From: Dromiciops gliroides
Taxonomy: Eukaryota; Chordata; Mammalia; Microbiotheria; Microbiotheriidae
DNA: 64,000 nucleotides
Reading direction: 5' to 3'
NCBI RefSeq assembly: GCF_019393635.1
Contig: NC_057864.1
Location: 440,074,322 to 440,138,321, forward strand
The notes beneath the pieces were generated by a model. That model was not told the origin of the DNA, searched no databases, and saw only the letters and a program-made list of their open reading frames with translations. The translations under genes and the position numbers were made by a program. This document shows, in pieces, positions 1 through 9,360 of this stretch; the first letter of the stretch is position 1, and every line of letters begins with the position of its first letter.

Positions 1-754
1 TATTGGATTGAATTGATTCTCTTCCATCCCCTCCATTCCACTATACCCCAGTTCATAGGTACCTATAATCACAAAAGCCAGGAAAAACTGGTTTTACAGA
101 GTCTAGCAAGTCTAGCCTAACCACACCCTCAAAACCACCCAAAATGGGGCACTGCCCTTTTCTAATTTTATGTCAGTCTCTTTAAAAGCCTTTTCTTTTT
201 TAGATCTAACAGTCATTTCAAAAAACCAGGTGAGCTTTGGTCTTTCCCAGAATCTGACACATTTGAGCATCAATCTGTTCTGAAAAAGGCCCAGCGAGGG
301 TTAATTTGCCTTCCCTTGGAAGAGATTAGAAAGTAGATATGGGGGAGGAGGAAAGAGACAGGTTGACTGAACTCAAATCTCGGGAAAGAGATTGTGGGCA
401 ATCTCTAGTTCTCAGCAGCTTTGACGCCTTATCTGAGCAAAGCCAATCACTTGCAGAAGGACCACTGTGCCTGTCTCAGGCAATGCCTCAGCTCCCAGGG
501 TGTCTGTCTAAGGTGTTCCTCCTTATCTTTAGTGGGAGCTGATGAGTCTCTGCCCTTGCAATCAAATTCACTGGAGGAGCTGTTATTCAGGTCACCTCAA
601 AGAGCCAGGCCTGGCAACCACCTGACCAATCAGAGTGGAGGTTCCAGATGTCCTCCTCCTCTCCCTTCCCCTACCCCTTGCCTCTCCTCACCTAGGATTA
701 GACATTGGAGAAACAGGAAAAACTCAAAATACTAAAGTTGGAAAAAGCCTGAGA
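1..754. other. Non-coding sequence, no recognised element
   Basis: I see no repeat family, splice-like exon or credible protein here. The two overlapping short open frames around 339-735 have no recognisable domain, and the stretch reads as ordinary intergenic or intronic DNA. Confidence 0.5.
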
Positions 755-1020
755 GATCAATGACCTACCCTGGCACTGTCATTTACTCCCTGTGTGATTC
801 TGGGCAAGTCATTTTTTTTCTCTCTGGACCTCAGTTTCCTCACCAGTAAAATGAGGGGTTTGTACAAGATTATAGGATCATAGATTATTCAGAGATGGAA
901 AGAATCTCATCTACTCCAACACTTTCATTTTAGGGATGAAAATAACCTGACACTCAGAGGAGTGGAGAAAATTGCCCTAAGTACAAAAGCCAGAAGTCGG
1001 ATTTTCCATGTAACGGTTCA
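755..1020 (+). mobile_element. MIR-like CORE-SINE fragment(s)
   Basis: The stretch reads CTGTGTGATTCTGGGCAAG, then CTCAGTTTCCTCACC and AAAATGAGG, which is the order of the conserved CORE of MIR-type SINEs. The part from about 880 on resembles the degenerate end of a second old element in the opposite sense. Both are strongly diverged and have no clear target duplication. Confidence 0.6.
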
Positions 1021-1053
1021 CTTATGGATTTGGGAGGAAAAGACAAGGCTCAG

Positions 1054-1204
1054 GGGGGCAGCTAGGTGATGCAGTGGATAGAGCACCGGCCCCGGATTCA
1101 GGAGGACCCGAGTTCAAAGCCGGCCTCAGACACTTAACACTTACTAGCTGTGTGACCCTGGGCAAGTCATTTAACCCCCATTGCCTCTCAAAAAAAAAAA
1201 AAAA
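1054..1204 (+). mobile_element. SINE1-type tRNA-like SINE with A tail
   Basis: Starts GGGGGGCAGCTAGGTGATGC, continues through the head (GTGGATAGAGCACCGG), the CORE-like block CTAGCTGTGTGACCCTGGGC and TTAACCCCCATTGCC, and ends in a run of A. It is flanked by a perfect target duplication AGACAAGGCTCAG at 1041-1053 and 1205-1217. The A tail and duplication length fit L1-driven insertion. The SINE head is tRNA-derived but is not a functional tRNA. Confidence 0.95.
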
Positions 1205-1267
1205 AGACAAGGCTCAGACTTGGAGATCTTACCTAATGATGACTTACTCTATTGAAATAAAGGCTAT

Positions 1268-1441
1268 GGGGGGGGGGCAGCTAGGTGGCACAGTGGATAA
1301 AGCACCGGCCCTAGATTCAGAAGGACCTGAGTTCAAATCTGACCTCAGACACTTGACACTAGCTGTGTGACCCTGGGCAAGTCATTTATACCTCATTGCC
1401 CCACAAAAACAAACAAAACCAAAAAAAAAAAAAAAGAAAGA
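1268..1441 (+). mobile_element. SINE1-type SINE with A-rich tail
   Basis: A second copy in the same direction, 63 bp after the first. It opens with a G run before CAGCTAGGTGGCACAGTGG and ends in an impure A tail with interspersed C and G. It lacks the usual CTTACT block between GACA and AGCTGTGTG. No clear target duplication was found. Confidence 0.9.
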
Positions 1442-1977
1442 AAGTCTACAAGTGGTAGTATCTACATTCCAGCCTTTTGTCTGGAGCCTGGAATATGCCA
1501 TGATATATGGAGAGTCCAACCAGAAGTTGCCCAATCCTGCCTGGTCACTATAGGTTCAAATGAACCCTTCCAATCCCCACCCTTCTCCTTCCTTTCTATT
1601 GCAAAATAAACAAGCTACTTGGTCCTGCTTTGCAATAGCAGAGACATGAGTAAGCAAGATAAAAGGCATGGGAGGGTGGCTAGTATTTACTTGGGGTGTT
1701 GTATTTATACCTTTTGGAGTTACCAATCACTCTGCCTATTTTTGTCAACATTTTCCTCCCCTCCCCAATGCTCTTGGGGGAAGGGAGGAGGGGGAGACAT
1801 ATTGCTAAATGTTACATCACTCTGATTCCTAGTTCAGGGTTCTTCCCAGTGTATCATACTTCCTTCCCCTTGAGATGCCCAGATTCTGACTTTCTCAAAC
1901 TCCAAAGAGGATTGAATAAGAGAACTGAGTTTGGCAGAAATGAATACATCAGATGTATTAGCCCTCTGGCCATTTTT
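1442..1977. other. Non-coding sequence, no recognised element
   Basis: No repeat family or convincing coding exon was recognised. Overlapping short open frames at 1619-2016 carry no domain signature. Confidence 0.45.
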
Positions 1978-2290
1978 ATCATCATAGAAACATCTAGGAA
2001 TCTCTTAGCTGGCTAGCTGGAAGGGACCTCAGGAGCCGTCTAGTCCAATCTGCACCAAAACAGGAAGCCCTGTTATACAATGCTCTGACAAGTACTCATC
2101 CAATCTCCGCTTAAAGACATCCAGTGAGAGGAAGCCCACTCCACTGCTAGATCGCTCTAATTGTTAGGAAGTTATTCCAGATAGCAGCCAAAATCCACCC
2201 CTTGGTAATGTCCACCCATTGTGCAGGTCCCTAGGGACCAAAAGTACAGAAGTCTCTTCTCATTTTTCAGAGAGAAGACTGAGGCCCAAA
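1978..2290 (-). mobile_element. CR1/L3-type LINE 3' fragment
   Basis: Read on the plus strand it carries GGAAGGGACCTCAGGAGCC, TCTAGTCCAATCTGC, TCATCCAATCTCCGC and AATTGTTAGGAAGTTATTCC. These are the reverse complement of the C-terminal and 3' region of CR1/L3 LINEs. It is degenerate. The ATCATAGAAAC near 1981 would be the remnant of the terminal ATTCTATG octamers. Confidence 0.7.
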
Positions 2291-2344
2291 ATCACAGACT
2301 AGTCAGTAGCAGATTGAGTGCCTAGGATTCTGCTGCACCAAGCA

Positions 2345-2504
2345 GAAATCATTCAGTCAACATTTGAAGAGCACCAGCACCATGGCAAATACAAAGGTTT
2401 TGCAGGCATGGCTATTGTCCTCAAAGGGTTTACAACCTAACTGGGGAAATAGGACGAGCAAGAAGCAAGATAAATACTTAAGCAACAATTCAGGACAATA
2501 ATAC
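2345..2504 (-). mobile_element. L2 3'-end fragment, antisense
   Basis: CAACATTTGAAGAGCACC followed by TACAAAGG, GTCCTCAAAGGGTTTACAA and CTAACTGGGG is a diverged reverse complement of the L2 3' end. Confidence 0.55.
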
Positions 2505-2844
2505 AAGAGGAATCCCAATGCTGTACACTATGACTTGTCAAGTAAATTATAGCTGCCTAGGCCACTTAGTGACTCAATTATTCCCTAAAATGATAGAGGT
2601 GCTTCCTCCTTTCATTGCAGAGGTGGGGGACCGTGAGTGCTGAATGTTGCATATACTGTCAAATATAGTTAATGTTTTGGTTGGTTTTGAACTGGGTTTT
2701 GTTTCCTTTTCAAATTTCTGTTGCAAGGGACAGTTCCCTAGGGAGGAATGTATTCAGAAATAAATGTTGTGCAAAATCAAAAGGCATCAATAAAAATTAA
2801 GATAAAATGAGAGGGGTGCAGTGGAAAGAACACTAAATTTAGTG
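2505..2844. other. Unassigned stretch, possible old transcript-derived 3' end
   Basis: No named repeat. The part 2600-2800 ends in AAAAGGCATCAATAAAA, a motif seen again near 16700, so it may be the 3' end of an uncharacterised dispersed element. Confidence 0.25.
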
Positions 2845-3017
2845 TTAGGCTCATCATAGGTCAAAGAATCATCGTCATAGGATAGATAGTATCATGGAAA
2901 CAATGAACATGAACTTGGACAGACTTCCAGACATAGTGGAGGATAGAAGGGCATGATGCACTATGGTCCATGGGGTTATGGGGAGTCAGACACGACTGAA
3001 CAGCTGAACAACAACTA
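2845..3017 (+). mobile_element. RTE (BovB-like) LINE 3' end
   Basis: GAACATGAACTTGGACAGAC, then GTGGAGGATAGAAGGGC, TCCATGGGGTTATGG and GAGTCAGACACGACTGAAC, followed by AACAACAAC, correspond in order to the end of ORF2 and the 3' tail of BovB-type RTE LINEs. The AACAACAAC terminus is the tail type also worn by the MAR1-type SINEs of this window. It is 5'-truncated, as is usual for RTE copies. Confidence 0.7.
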
Positions 3018-3499
3018 GAGCTGAATGAGCTGAAGGTAAGGCAGTAGAAAAAAGAGCAGCCAAAAAGGAACCCATATTGAGCTATTTATCAGATCTCAAC
3101 CCAACGTCAGGGCTCTGCAAACCCAGTAGGGAGCTGCTGAAAGAAGCAGAAAAGGGCAGAGACAGGACCAAAGCAGAGAGCACTAAAGAGACACAAGAAG
3201 TCAGAGAGGAGAAATTAAGAAATGGACTGACAATGGGCCAGAGAATTAAGAGAAAGAGGTCATAAAGACAAAGGTTCAGAAACAGAGTTAGGAGCAGAAA
3301 GAGGGGGGAAATGAAAACAAAAAAGGAACAGAAAACCACCAATTGGAGGGAAAAGATTAATACAACTGCAGAGATATTCTGGGTTCCTTTGCCCAGTTCT
3401 ATATTTCTGTCAGTGTTACCTCCATTTTCCCATCTCCCACAATAGAAAACTCATATTCCCCTTCCCTTTTCTCCCAGAATGAAGAGGACACAGGAGACC
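3018..3499. other. Purine-rich unassigned sequence
   Basis: A- and G-rich DNA on the plus strand, with short open frames on both strands caused by the composition bias. No repeat family was recognised. Confidence 0.4.
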
Positions 3500-3990
3500 A
3501 TGCTGGAGAATTAGTTGGAGGAAATGGGGCTTTTTTATCCTAGAGAAGACTTTCAGGCTGTCTTCAAATATTAAAAGACTTATATGAAGGAGTCTAGACT
3601 TGTTTTTCTTGGCCCCATAGGGCAGAACAGAGAACAATGTGTGGAAGTTTCCGAGGATCAAATTTATGCTGGATATAAGAAAAAGTTTCCTATAACTTAG
3701 AACTGTCCAAAAGTAGAATAGACTGACTACCACGGGTGAAGAGATGAGAATGGACTCCCATCACTGGGGACCATTAAGTAGAGGCTGGATGACCACTAGT
3801 CAGAGATGTTGTGAAGGGGACGTGTGTTCAGCTAACTGTTAGAATATCCAAATCTAAGGTGCTATCATCACTCAATTAATAAACATTTATTAAGTGCCTA
3901 CTATGTGCCAAGCACTGGGGATACAAAAGGAGGTAAAAGTCCTGCCTTCAAGGAGCTTACAAACTAATGGAAATTCTATGATTCTATGAC
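3500..3990 (+). mobile_element. CR1/L3-type LINE 3' end with an L2 piece near its end
   Basis: Sense-strand CR1/L3 matches include TCTTCAAATATTAAAAG, TTGGCCCCATAGGGCAGAAC, TGGAAGTTTCC, AGAACTGTCCAAAAGTAGAA and GAGGCTGGATGACCACTAGT. The copy closes with ATTCTATGATTCTATG at 3973-3988, the terminal octamer repeat that marks CR1-class LINEs. An L2 piece (3873-3966) interrupts the last part. Confidence 0.8.
3873..3966 (-). mobile_element. L2 3' end, antisense
   Basis: ACATTTATTAAGTGCCTACT, ATGTGCCAAGCACTGGGG and CTTCAAGGAGCTTACAAACT form the reverse complement of the L2 3' terminus. It sits just before the CR1 terminal octamers. Confidence 0.7.
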
Positions 3991-4165
3991 TTCCAATCTG
4001 TCACCAAGTCCTATCATTGAATCCTTCAAAATATCCCTGAGCTTTGAAAAGAATAAATACTGTTATCATTACTCTAAAGAATATATCAATCTCTGCCTCA
4101 ATGGCTCCACTCACCATCCCTATCATCTTCCCAAACCAAAATGCCCCTCCTTTGGCCACCATTCT

Positions 4166-4318
4166 TTTTTTTTTTTTTTTAGAGAGGCAATTGGGGTTAA
4201 GTGACTTGCCGAGGGTCACACAGCTAATAAGTGTTATGTGTCTGAGTCTGGATTTGAACTCGGGTCCTCCTGACTCCAGGGCCGGTGCTCTATCCACTGC
4301 GCCACCTAGCTGCCCCTC
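4166..4318 (-). mobile_element. SINE1-type SINE, antisense, 15-bp target duplication
   Basis: Begins with a T run (the A tail reversed), then GAGGCAATTGGGGTTAAGTG, and ends CACCTAGCTGCCCC. A perfect duplication TTTGGCCACCATTCT flanks it at 4151-4165 and 4319-4333. It splits a sense L2 fragment. Confidence 0.95.
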
Positions 4319-4333
4319 TTTGGCCACCATTCT

Positions 4334-4544
4334 ACTGTTAGTGATATCTCCTCTATTGAAATGTAAGCTACTTAAGAACAGGCACTCTCTTCACTTTTGT
4401 ATTTGTAAAACATAACAGCAAAGTATTAGGTGCATAGGAAGTGCTTAGTAATTTTTTCTTTAATTCATTCCCTGTACCTGGAATCCCCTACTTTTGGTAG
4501 TCTCCTCTCAGTTCTTCTGGTTGTCTAACCTTAACACATTCAAT
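4334..4544 (+). mobile_element. L2 LINE fragment, sense
   Basis: GAAATGTAAGCTACTTAAGA, ACAGGCACTCTC and GGTGCATAGGAAGTGCTTAG resemble the L2 3' end (AAGCTCC...GGCACATAGTAAGTGCTTAA). The L2 appears to begin upstream of the SINE at 4166, near 4060. A second L2-like piece (CTGGAATCCCCTACTTTTGG) follows to 4544. Confidence 0.55.
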
Positions 4545-4794
4545 TCCATCAGCATTTATTAAGCACCTACTGAGAATAGGTTGTTTGTTGTTGTAGTTGT
4601 CATTTTGAGGAGAGGCAGATCTAGATATGATTGTACATTTATACCTTTTATATGCCAGACACTGGCTGGGGGTAAAAGAAAGGCAAAAACAGTGCCTGCT
4701 TTCAAGGATTCCTATTCTGACAGGTGAGACAACACATGAACTACTATGTACAAATTACGTACAGACAGACAGAGAGACAGATAGTTTCTTGGGG
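4545..4794 (-). mobile_element. L2 3' end, antisense, with a small insertion
   Basis: CAGCATTTATTAAGCACCTA starts it. Unrelated sequence with a TTGT-rich run sits at about 4577-4640, then TATGCCAGACACTGGCTGGG, AAAGGCAAAAACAGTGCCTG and CAAGGATTCCTATTCTGACA resume the L2 reverse complement. Confidence 0.6.
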
Positions 4795-4885
4795 GACTGA
4801 GAGGTTAAAAACTTGTTCAAAGCTAGTTCTAGACACATTTGAAGCCAGGTAGTCCTGACTTCAGGCCAACCTCCTATCCACTCCT
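4795..4885 (-). mobile_element. MIR fragment, antisense
   Basis: GAGGTTAAAAACTTGTTCAA, then CATTTGAAGCCAGGTAGTCC and CCTCCTATCCACTCC follow the reversed MIR core, weakly conserved. Confidence 0.45.
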
Positions 4886-5929
4886 TCTTGCCCTATGCAC
4901 TGGGAAAACAAGTCAAAAAGGGAACAACTCCTACCCTTGGGGTGTTTACATTCTGCTGCTTGGAGGCCAAGATTGTTTTGTGTCCTGATACCCAGGCTGA
5001 CAAAATTGCAGACCAGTTTAGGGACTTGGCTTGTTTTTCAGCAAGTGCTGCAGAGTTCTTCCTTCCTTTTTTGACTGGAGCTTTGCAATCGACTCAGGCT
5101 CTTAGCAATAATTTTCCATTTAGTCATGACTAGTGGCACTGCAGCCCCCTTCATCTCCTGGTTCTGAAGTCTCCCTCAGAGAGATAACTAGAAGCTCTTT
5201 CTCTCATTTGACAGAGACTGATGAGGGCATTTGCAGTCCCCCAGAGCTTGTACCACTCTAGAACCAATGATGATACAGGGAGGTCAGGGAAGTCAGAAAG
5301 AAGGGGAGAAAGGGGAGACAGGATTGAAATTTGGACCCGTATACCTTTGGAGATAAATCATAGATGGCTGGGAGCAAAAACTAGAAGGTGAGACATTAGC
5401 AATAAAGCCAGAAGGAGAAAGAAGACCATGGCTTCGGGTCAGGGGAGAAGCAGATATAGTAAATGAAAGAGGAAAACATAAAAGGTGCCCATTAGTTTGT
5501 TGATTCAGAGGGAAAGACAAATGCATACAAAATCTAGCCCAAAAAGGAGGTTTGCTTCTCATCTTCACTCCAGATTTCCTACTTTGGCAAGAATCAGAGA
5601 TAATTTCTTATATCAATTACCCTGTCTCACTCTGTCTTGGTGGGCTTTGGGAGAGGGATGAGGGGAGGCAGAGACATAGAAAAGTTAAAGTCAACTCTCA
5701 GTTATCTAAACTAGTGGAGAAGGAAAGGGCTTAGATAATCCCTGCCCTCCCCCCAAATGTATTATCCCTGAATCAATTCTATTGAACTTAAGGAACTATT
5801 ATATAATTTTTTATCATACTCAGGTTAGCCTAATTATAATGCACCAAGTATATGCCTTGGGACCAAACTGGGAGGGGCCTAGAAAGACATAGACTGGCAG
5901 AGGCAAGCCAACCTAGGATGGGAAAGGGA
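4886..5929. other. Repeat-poor unique sequence, about 1 kb
   Basis: No repeat family was recognised. The segment 4880-5150 (around TTTGCAATCGACTCAGGCTC and CCATTTAGTCATGACTAGTG) lacks the decay pattern of old transposons and could be conserved non-coding DNA. No exon can be supported. Confidence 0.35.
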
Positions 5930-6500
5930 AGCCCACCTTTAGCCTTGAAAAGAGAAGACTTATTGGGAAGAGGGGAGTAATAACCACTTTCCTCAAATCT
6001 TTAAAGGATTGTTACGTGAGGGAAGGATTAGACTCTACATGGCCCTTGCAAGAACTAATCAATGGGTATATGTTGCTAGGCTAAAAATTTCAGTTCAAAA
6101 TAGTGAAAAACTTCCTAATAATTAAAATTTTCTAAAAGTGTAACAGAGCGGCCAGGTGTCACACAATACAGTGCCAACCCTGAAATCAGAAGGACGCAAG
6201 TTCAAATTTGACCTCAGACACTTATTAGTTGTGTTACTCTGGGCAAATCACTTAACCCTGTTTGCCGCAGTTTCCTCATCTATAAAATGAACTGGAGAAG
6301 GAAACAGAAAACTACTCCAGTATCTTTGCCAAGAAGCCCCAAAATGGGGTTGCAAAGAATCATGCAATTAATCAACATTTTCTTTAAAAATGAAATGGAA
6401 AGCATTCCACTGTAGTAGAAAGTAGTGATTACCCAGTACTAGAGGTCTTAATGAAGATTTGATAGCTCCTTGTCAAGATCCATGTTTTGGGATGGAAATA
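5930..6500 (+). mobile_element. CR1/L3-type LINE 3' fragment hosting a MAR1 SINE
   Basis: GAAAAGAGAAGACTTATTGG, CTCAAATCTTTAAAGGATTG and AAACTTCCTAATAATTAAA precede the MAR1. GCATTCCACTGTAGTAGAAA, GTACTAGAGGTCTTAATGAA and CCTTGTCAAGATCCATG follow it. Together they give the usual order of the CR1/L3 end, strongly diverged. Confidence 0.65.
6147..6378 (+). mobile_element. MAR1-type SINE with RTE-like tail
   Basis: tRNA/CORE-like head (GGTGTCACACAATACAGTG, GACCTCAGACACTTATTAG), CAGTTTCCTCATCTATAAAA, then CTGGAGAAGGAAAC, TCTTTGCCAAGAAG and CAAAATGGGGTTGCAAAGA. That last block is shared with the RTE 3' end, so this SINE was probably copied by RTE rather than L1 enzymes. Nested in the CR1 copy. 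Confidence 0.8.
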
Positions 6501-6504
6501 TACT

Positions 6505-6905
6505 TAGGGAAACGATAGGTTGCTCAATGAATACAGCATTGTATCTGGAGTCAGTGAGACCTTAGTTCAAATCTTTCCTCAATCACTTATCAGGTGTGTG
6601 ACCCTGGACAAGCTACTTACCTTCTGTAAGCCTCAGTTTCCTCCTGGAATGAGTAAAAATCAAATGAGATAAAAAAGATTTTTTAAAAATCGAATGAGAT
6701 AGGGGCTGCTAGGTGTTGCAGTAGATAGAGCACCGGCCCTGGAGTCAGGAGCACCTGAGTTCAAATCTGGCCTCAGACCCTTGACACTTACTAGCTGTGT
6801 GACCCTGGGCAAGTCACTTAACCCTAATTGCCTCACCAAAAAAAAAAATCAAATGAGATAACATGTGTAAAGTCCTTTGTAAACCTTAAAGTACTTTATA
6901 AATCA
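6505..6905 (+). mobile_element. MIR SINE, sense, split by a SINE1 copy
   Basis: TGTATCTGGAGTCAGTGAGA, TCAGGTGTGTGACCCTGG, CTCAGTTTCCTCCTGGAAT and, after the SINE, GTAAAGTCCTTTGTAAACC with CTTTATAAAT match MIR order. Confidence 0.75.
6702..6843 (+). mobile_element. SINE1-type SINE with an extra copy of its target site
   Basis: GGGGCTGCTAGGTGTTGCAG to the A tail. The flanks AAAAATCGAATGAGATA (6685-6701) and AAAAATCAAATGAGATA (6844-6860) are the target duplication with one mismatch. A third copy, identical to the right-hand one, stands at 6655-6671, separated from the left copy by an A/T-rich 13-mer. Confidence 0.9.
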
Positions 6906-7510
6906 TACCTCATACTAGATTGTCTCTGAGACCTGTGATGTTTAAAATCTAAATGTGATGTCTAAAATCTAATGAGTGGTTGCCTTAAATTAGAAGCTTT
7001 AGCACCAGTCTTCAGGCATTAAGCATTTATTAAAGCATACTAGGTATTAGGGGAAAAAAGAACATGAGGAGTTAAGAAAAGGCCTATCTAGCTTAGAGTT
7101 GCAGCCTGGTCTGGTTCTTCCTCAAGTCCTCTGCCATAAGCCTGCTTCATCCATGAACTCCCCATCAAACTGAGTGTGGAAACTTTTTATACGTCCAGAG
7201 CATAGGCAGTCCTTACATACTGCTTCAAGTTGATTGGTTAGCATCATCCAAATCCATTGGTTCACTGGACTTGAAGGTGGTCTTGAGTTGAGTTCAAAGT
7301 CCTTAGCTTCTGAGAACAATACCTTCTTGAGGACTAGCCAGGTGTGGTTACAATCTAATTAACTTGAAGTAAGCTAATCAGCAAAGTTAACCACTCTCAC
7401 TTAATTCAATCAGTTTAGATTAATCTCCAGGTCGGCCTTTGAGTATCTGCCAAATCCCATTATTTTCTCACAGACCTCTTCTAGCTTTGCAATTCTATGA
7501 TTCTATAAGT
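6905..7510 (+). mobile_element. CR1/L3 3' terminus split by a solo LTR
   Basis: The left piece ACTAGATTGTCTCTGAGACC and the right piece CTTCTAGCTTTGCAATTCTA, followed by TGATTCTATAAG, join into an uninterrupted CR1 3' end when the LTR and one copy of GACC are removed. The octamer-type terminus confirms the class. Confidence 0.75.
6934..7472. mobile_element. Solo LTR (endogenous retrovirus), 539 bp
   Basis: Begins TGTGATG and ends TCTCACA, with a 4-bp duplication GACC at 6930-6933 and 7473-7476. TG...CA ends and a 4-bp duplication fit a class I (gamma-like) retroviral LTR. The portion CTAAAATCTAATGAGTGGTT to CATTTATTAAAGCATACTAG is shared with the LTR at 8062. No internal retroviral genes remain, so this is a product of LTR-LTR recombination. 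Transcription direction is not certain. Confidence 0.75.
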
Positions 7511-7689
7511 AAAATAATTTTAAATATACAAAGGAAAAAGTTCACCCATAATGGAATTTTAGAACAGAGACTTGGACCTGTGATTTCATTGGTACACAGA
7601 ACTCTCAGGTGAGGGGATTCCCTCTACTGATGATGCAGGCTGGCACCTTCCTTGAAATATATAACCTCAAGCATTAAGCTGTTAAGATG

Positions 7690-7800
7690 TTAAGGGATTA
7701 GCCCAAGATCACTCAGTATTTGTCAGAGATGTGACTTGAACCCAGGTCTTCTTGGATTTGAATCTGTCTCTACTCACTATGCCAGGTGGCCTCAGTTGAA
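7690..7800 (-). mobile_element. MIR-type fragment, antisense
   Basis: GGGATTAGCCCAAGATCACT, GTGACTTGAACCCAGGTCTT and CTACTCACTATGCCAGG follow the reversed MIR core. Confidence 0.5.
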
Positions 7801-7969
7801 CCTTGACTATAATAATGTAAAGGAGAAAGAAGTCAATATCAAGCAAGATCAAGTCAAGGGGGTGGTGGAAGATAGGCAAGAAACTAAATATGATGGAGTA
7901 GCTGTTCAGTGTAGGTTCTCAGCCTTTCCTACTCTCCTCCTAGATGCTGTACATCATCATCAAAAATTC

Positions 7970-8061
7970 AGAGTTCCTATTAAATGCAAGGGGCTATGTG
8001 CAGGTCACTGTGCTAAGCACTGAATAAGAAAACACGGTTCTGCTCTTCAGAGGCTTACAAT
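7970..8061 (-). mobile_element. L2 3' end, antisense, split by a solo LTR
   Basis: GGTCACTGTGCTAAGCACTG, GTTCTGCTCTTCAGAGGC and TTACAAT. The LTR follows, and CTACTTAGG after it continues the L2 (TTACAATCTAATAGG in other copies). Confidence 0.65.
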
Positions 8062-8487
8062 TGTAAGGGGCTAAAAGCCTATCTATACCATCTAAAATCT
8101 AATGAGTAGTCGCCAATAAATTATAAGCTTTAGCAAGAGTATTTAAGTGTTTAAGTATTTATAAAAGAGCATTAGGATCAGAGAGAAAGGTAAAAATCTA
8201 ACTATTTCTAAGAGACCCCATCATCCAACCCACCATAGCAAGGTCAGGAACCAAAAAAGACAGAACCCCTTCACCCACGTCAGCTTCCTACTTCGTGTCC
8301 TCCTCCCAGAAATGGGAGGCTCCTCAAGTCGATTGGCTGGTAGCCATGATAGACAGTACCCACGAGCAAACGTCACTTCCTGACGCTAAGGACCTTGACT
8401 GAATGGCCTGTCCTCAGAGGCCTTCTCCTCATGGCAGAGCTTTCCTACAGCAAGTCTCCAGCAGGTGGCATCATTCCAATCGTTACA
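8062..8487. mobile_element. Solo LTR (endogenous retrovirus), 426 bp
   Basis: Starts TGTAAGGGGC, ends GTTACA, and is flanked by CAAT at 8058-8061 and 8488-8491. It contains CTAAAATCTAATGAGTAGTC and AAGTATTTATAAAAGAG, the latter a TATA-like box usable on either strand (CTCTTTTATAAATAC on minus). A CCAAT box (AGCCAATCGAC on minus, near 8334) favours minus-strand transcription. The part nearest 8062 is shared with the LTR at 6934 and the rest has diverged. Confidence 0.75.
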
Positions 8488-8682
8488 CAATCTACTTAGG
8501 AAAATAAGCCTCTGTACATAGTGATATAGACATATAATATCTGCTCCTAGGAAGACTAATGCCGCACTTGAAATCATGGGTTCTGAGATGCAAGAGGACT
8601 AAAGCCAATTGGATATCCACACTGGAAAGCCCCCAGGAGGTGGGGAGAGCAACAGACTGCCTAAGGAGAGATGAGCTCTCCA

Positions 8683-8694
8683 GTATCTATCCAG

Positions 8695-8753
<59 letters not shown>

Positions 8754-8757
8754 ATAC

Positions 8758-8801
<44 letters not shown>

Positions 8802-8803
8802 TG
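8683..8803. repeat. (TATC)n followed by (CA)n and (TA)n microsatellite
   Basis: About fourteen TATC units, then a CA run and a short TA run. This compound repeat is likely length-polymorphic. Confidence 0.95.
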
Positions 8804-8804
8804 C

Positions 8805-8930
8805 AGTTTCTCCTATTAGATTCCAAGTTCCTTGAGAGCAGAGGATGTCTTGGGGTTTTGTTTTATTTCCAGCACTTAGCACAGTGCTTGATACATAATA
8901 AATGTTTACTGATTAATTGCTGATAAGTAA
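8805..8930 (+). mobile_element. L2 3' end, sense
   Basis: CCAAGTTCCTTGAGAGCAGA, TTTCCAGCACTTAGCACAGT, then ATACATAATAAATGTTTACT and GATTAATTG form the L2 terminus. Confidence 0.75.
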
Positions 8931-9054
8931 TGGAATTGCTGATGAAGTAGTGGTGGTGAGTGGCTACTATACTTCCAAACTGGGCAAAATAGGGAGAGTA
9001 AGGAGAAGAAAATAATACTAAGAGGGAATGGGAGATGGAGAAAGAGAGGAGTAG

Positions 9055-9360
9055 ACTAATGAAAAGAATGCTGCACTTGGAGATGGGAAAGCTGGATTCA
9101 AGTTCCACTTATTTATTCAGAGTATATGATGTGTAGTTAGAAATATGGATCATATACTTAGTCCACTGTCACATGGACATTTAGCTGTGTGAAGATAAAA
9201 TACAATCTTTGGCTAACTACCTGTCTGACCTTTGGTAAATCACTTAACCTCCTTTGGTCTCAGTTTCTTCTTATGTAAAATGAAAGGGTTGGGCTGAATT
9301 GTCTCTAAATTATCTCTATTTCAATTCTGTATCTATGATTCTATGAATAGTAGAGAGGGA
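9055..9360 (+). mobile_element. CORE-SINE with a CR1-like tail
   Basis: AAAGCTGGATTCAAGTTCCA, ACCTGTCTGACCTTTGG, TAAATCACTTAACCTCC and CAGTTTCTTCTTATGTAAAA give the CORE. The end GGGTTGGGCTGAATTGTCTC to ATCTATGATTCTATGAA resembles the CR1/L3 3' terminus instead of an L2 or RTE tail. About 100 bp of unrelated sequence (9112-9210) interrupts the core. Confidence 0.6.

Noticed and set aside
1054..1125. tRNA gene candidates in SINE heads
   Set aside because: The heads have tRNA-derived promoter boxes, but they are followed by the CORE and A tail, and no cloverleaf with a plausible anticodon could be drawn.
1074..1370. Repeated open frames reading like LTLTSCVTLGKSLNPNC at many places
   Set aside because: They are translations of the SINE1/MAR1 core (CTTACTAGCTGTGTGACCCTGGGC...). 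The same peptide appears at every SINE, on both strands as mirror frames, so none is a gene.
6934..8487. The two LTRs as the ends of one provirus
   Set aside because: They have different target duplications (GACC, CAAT), sit in different host repeats, differ in much of their length, and enclose only 590 bp of CR1, MIR and L2 DNA.
8683..8803. Regularly spaced short repeats resembling a CRISPR array or satellite
   Set aside because: Plain TATC/CA microsatellite without spacers, in a vertebrate genome.
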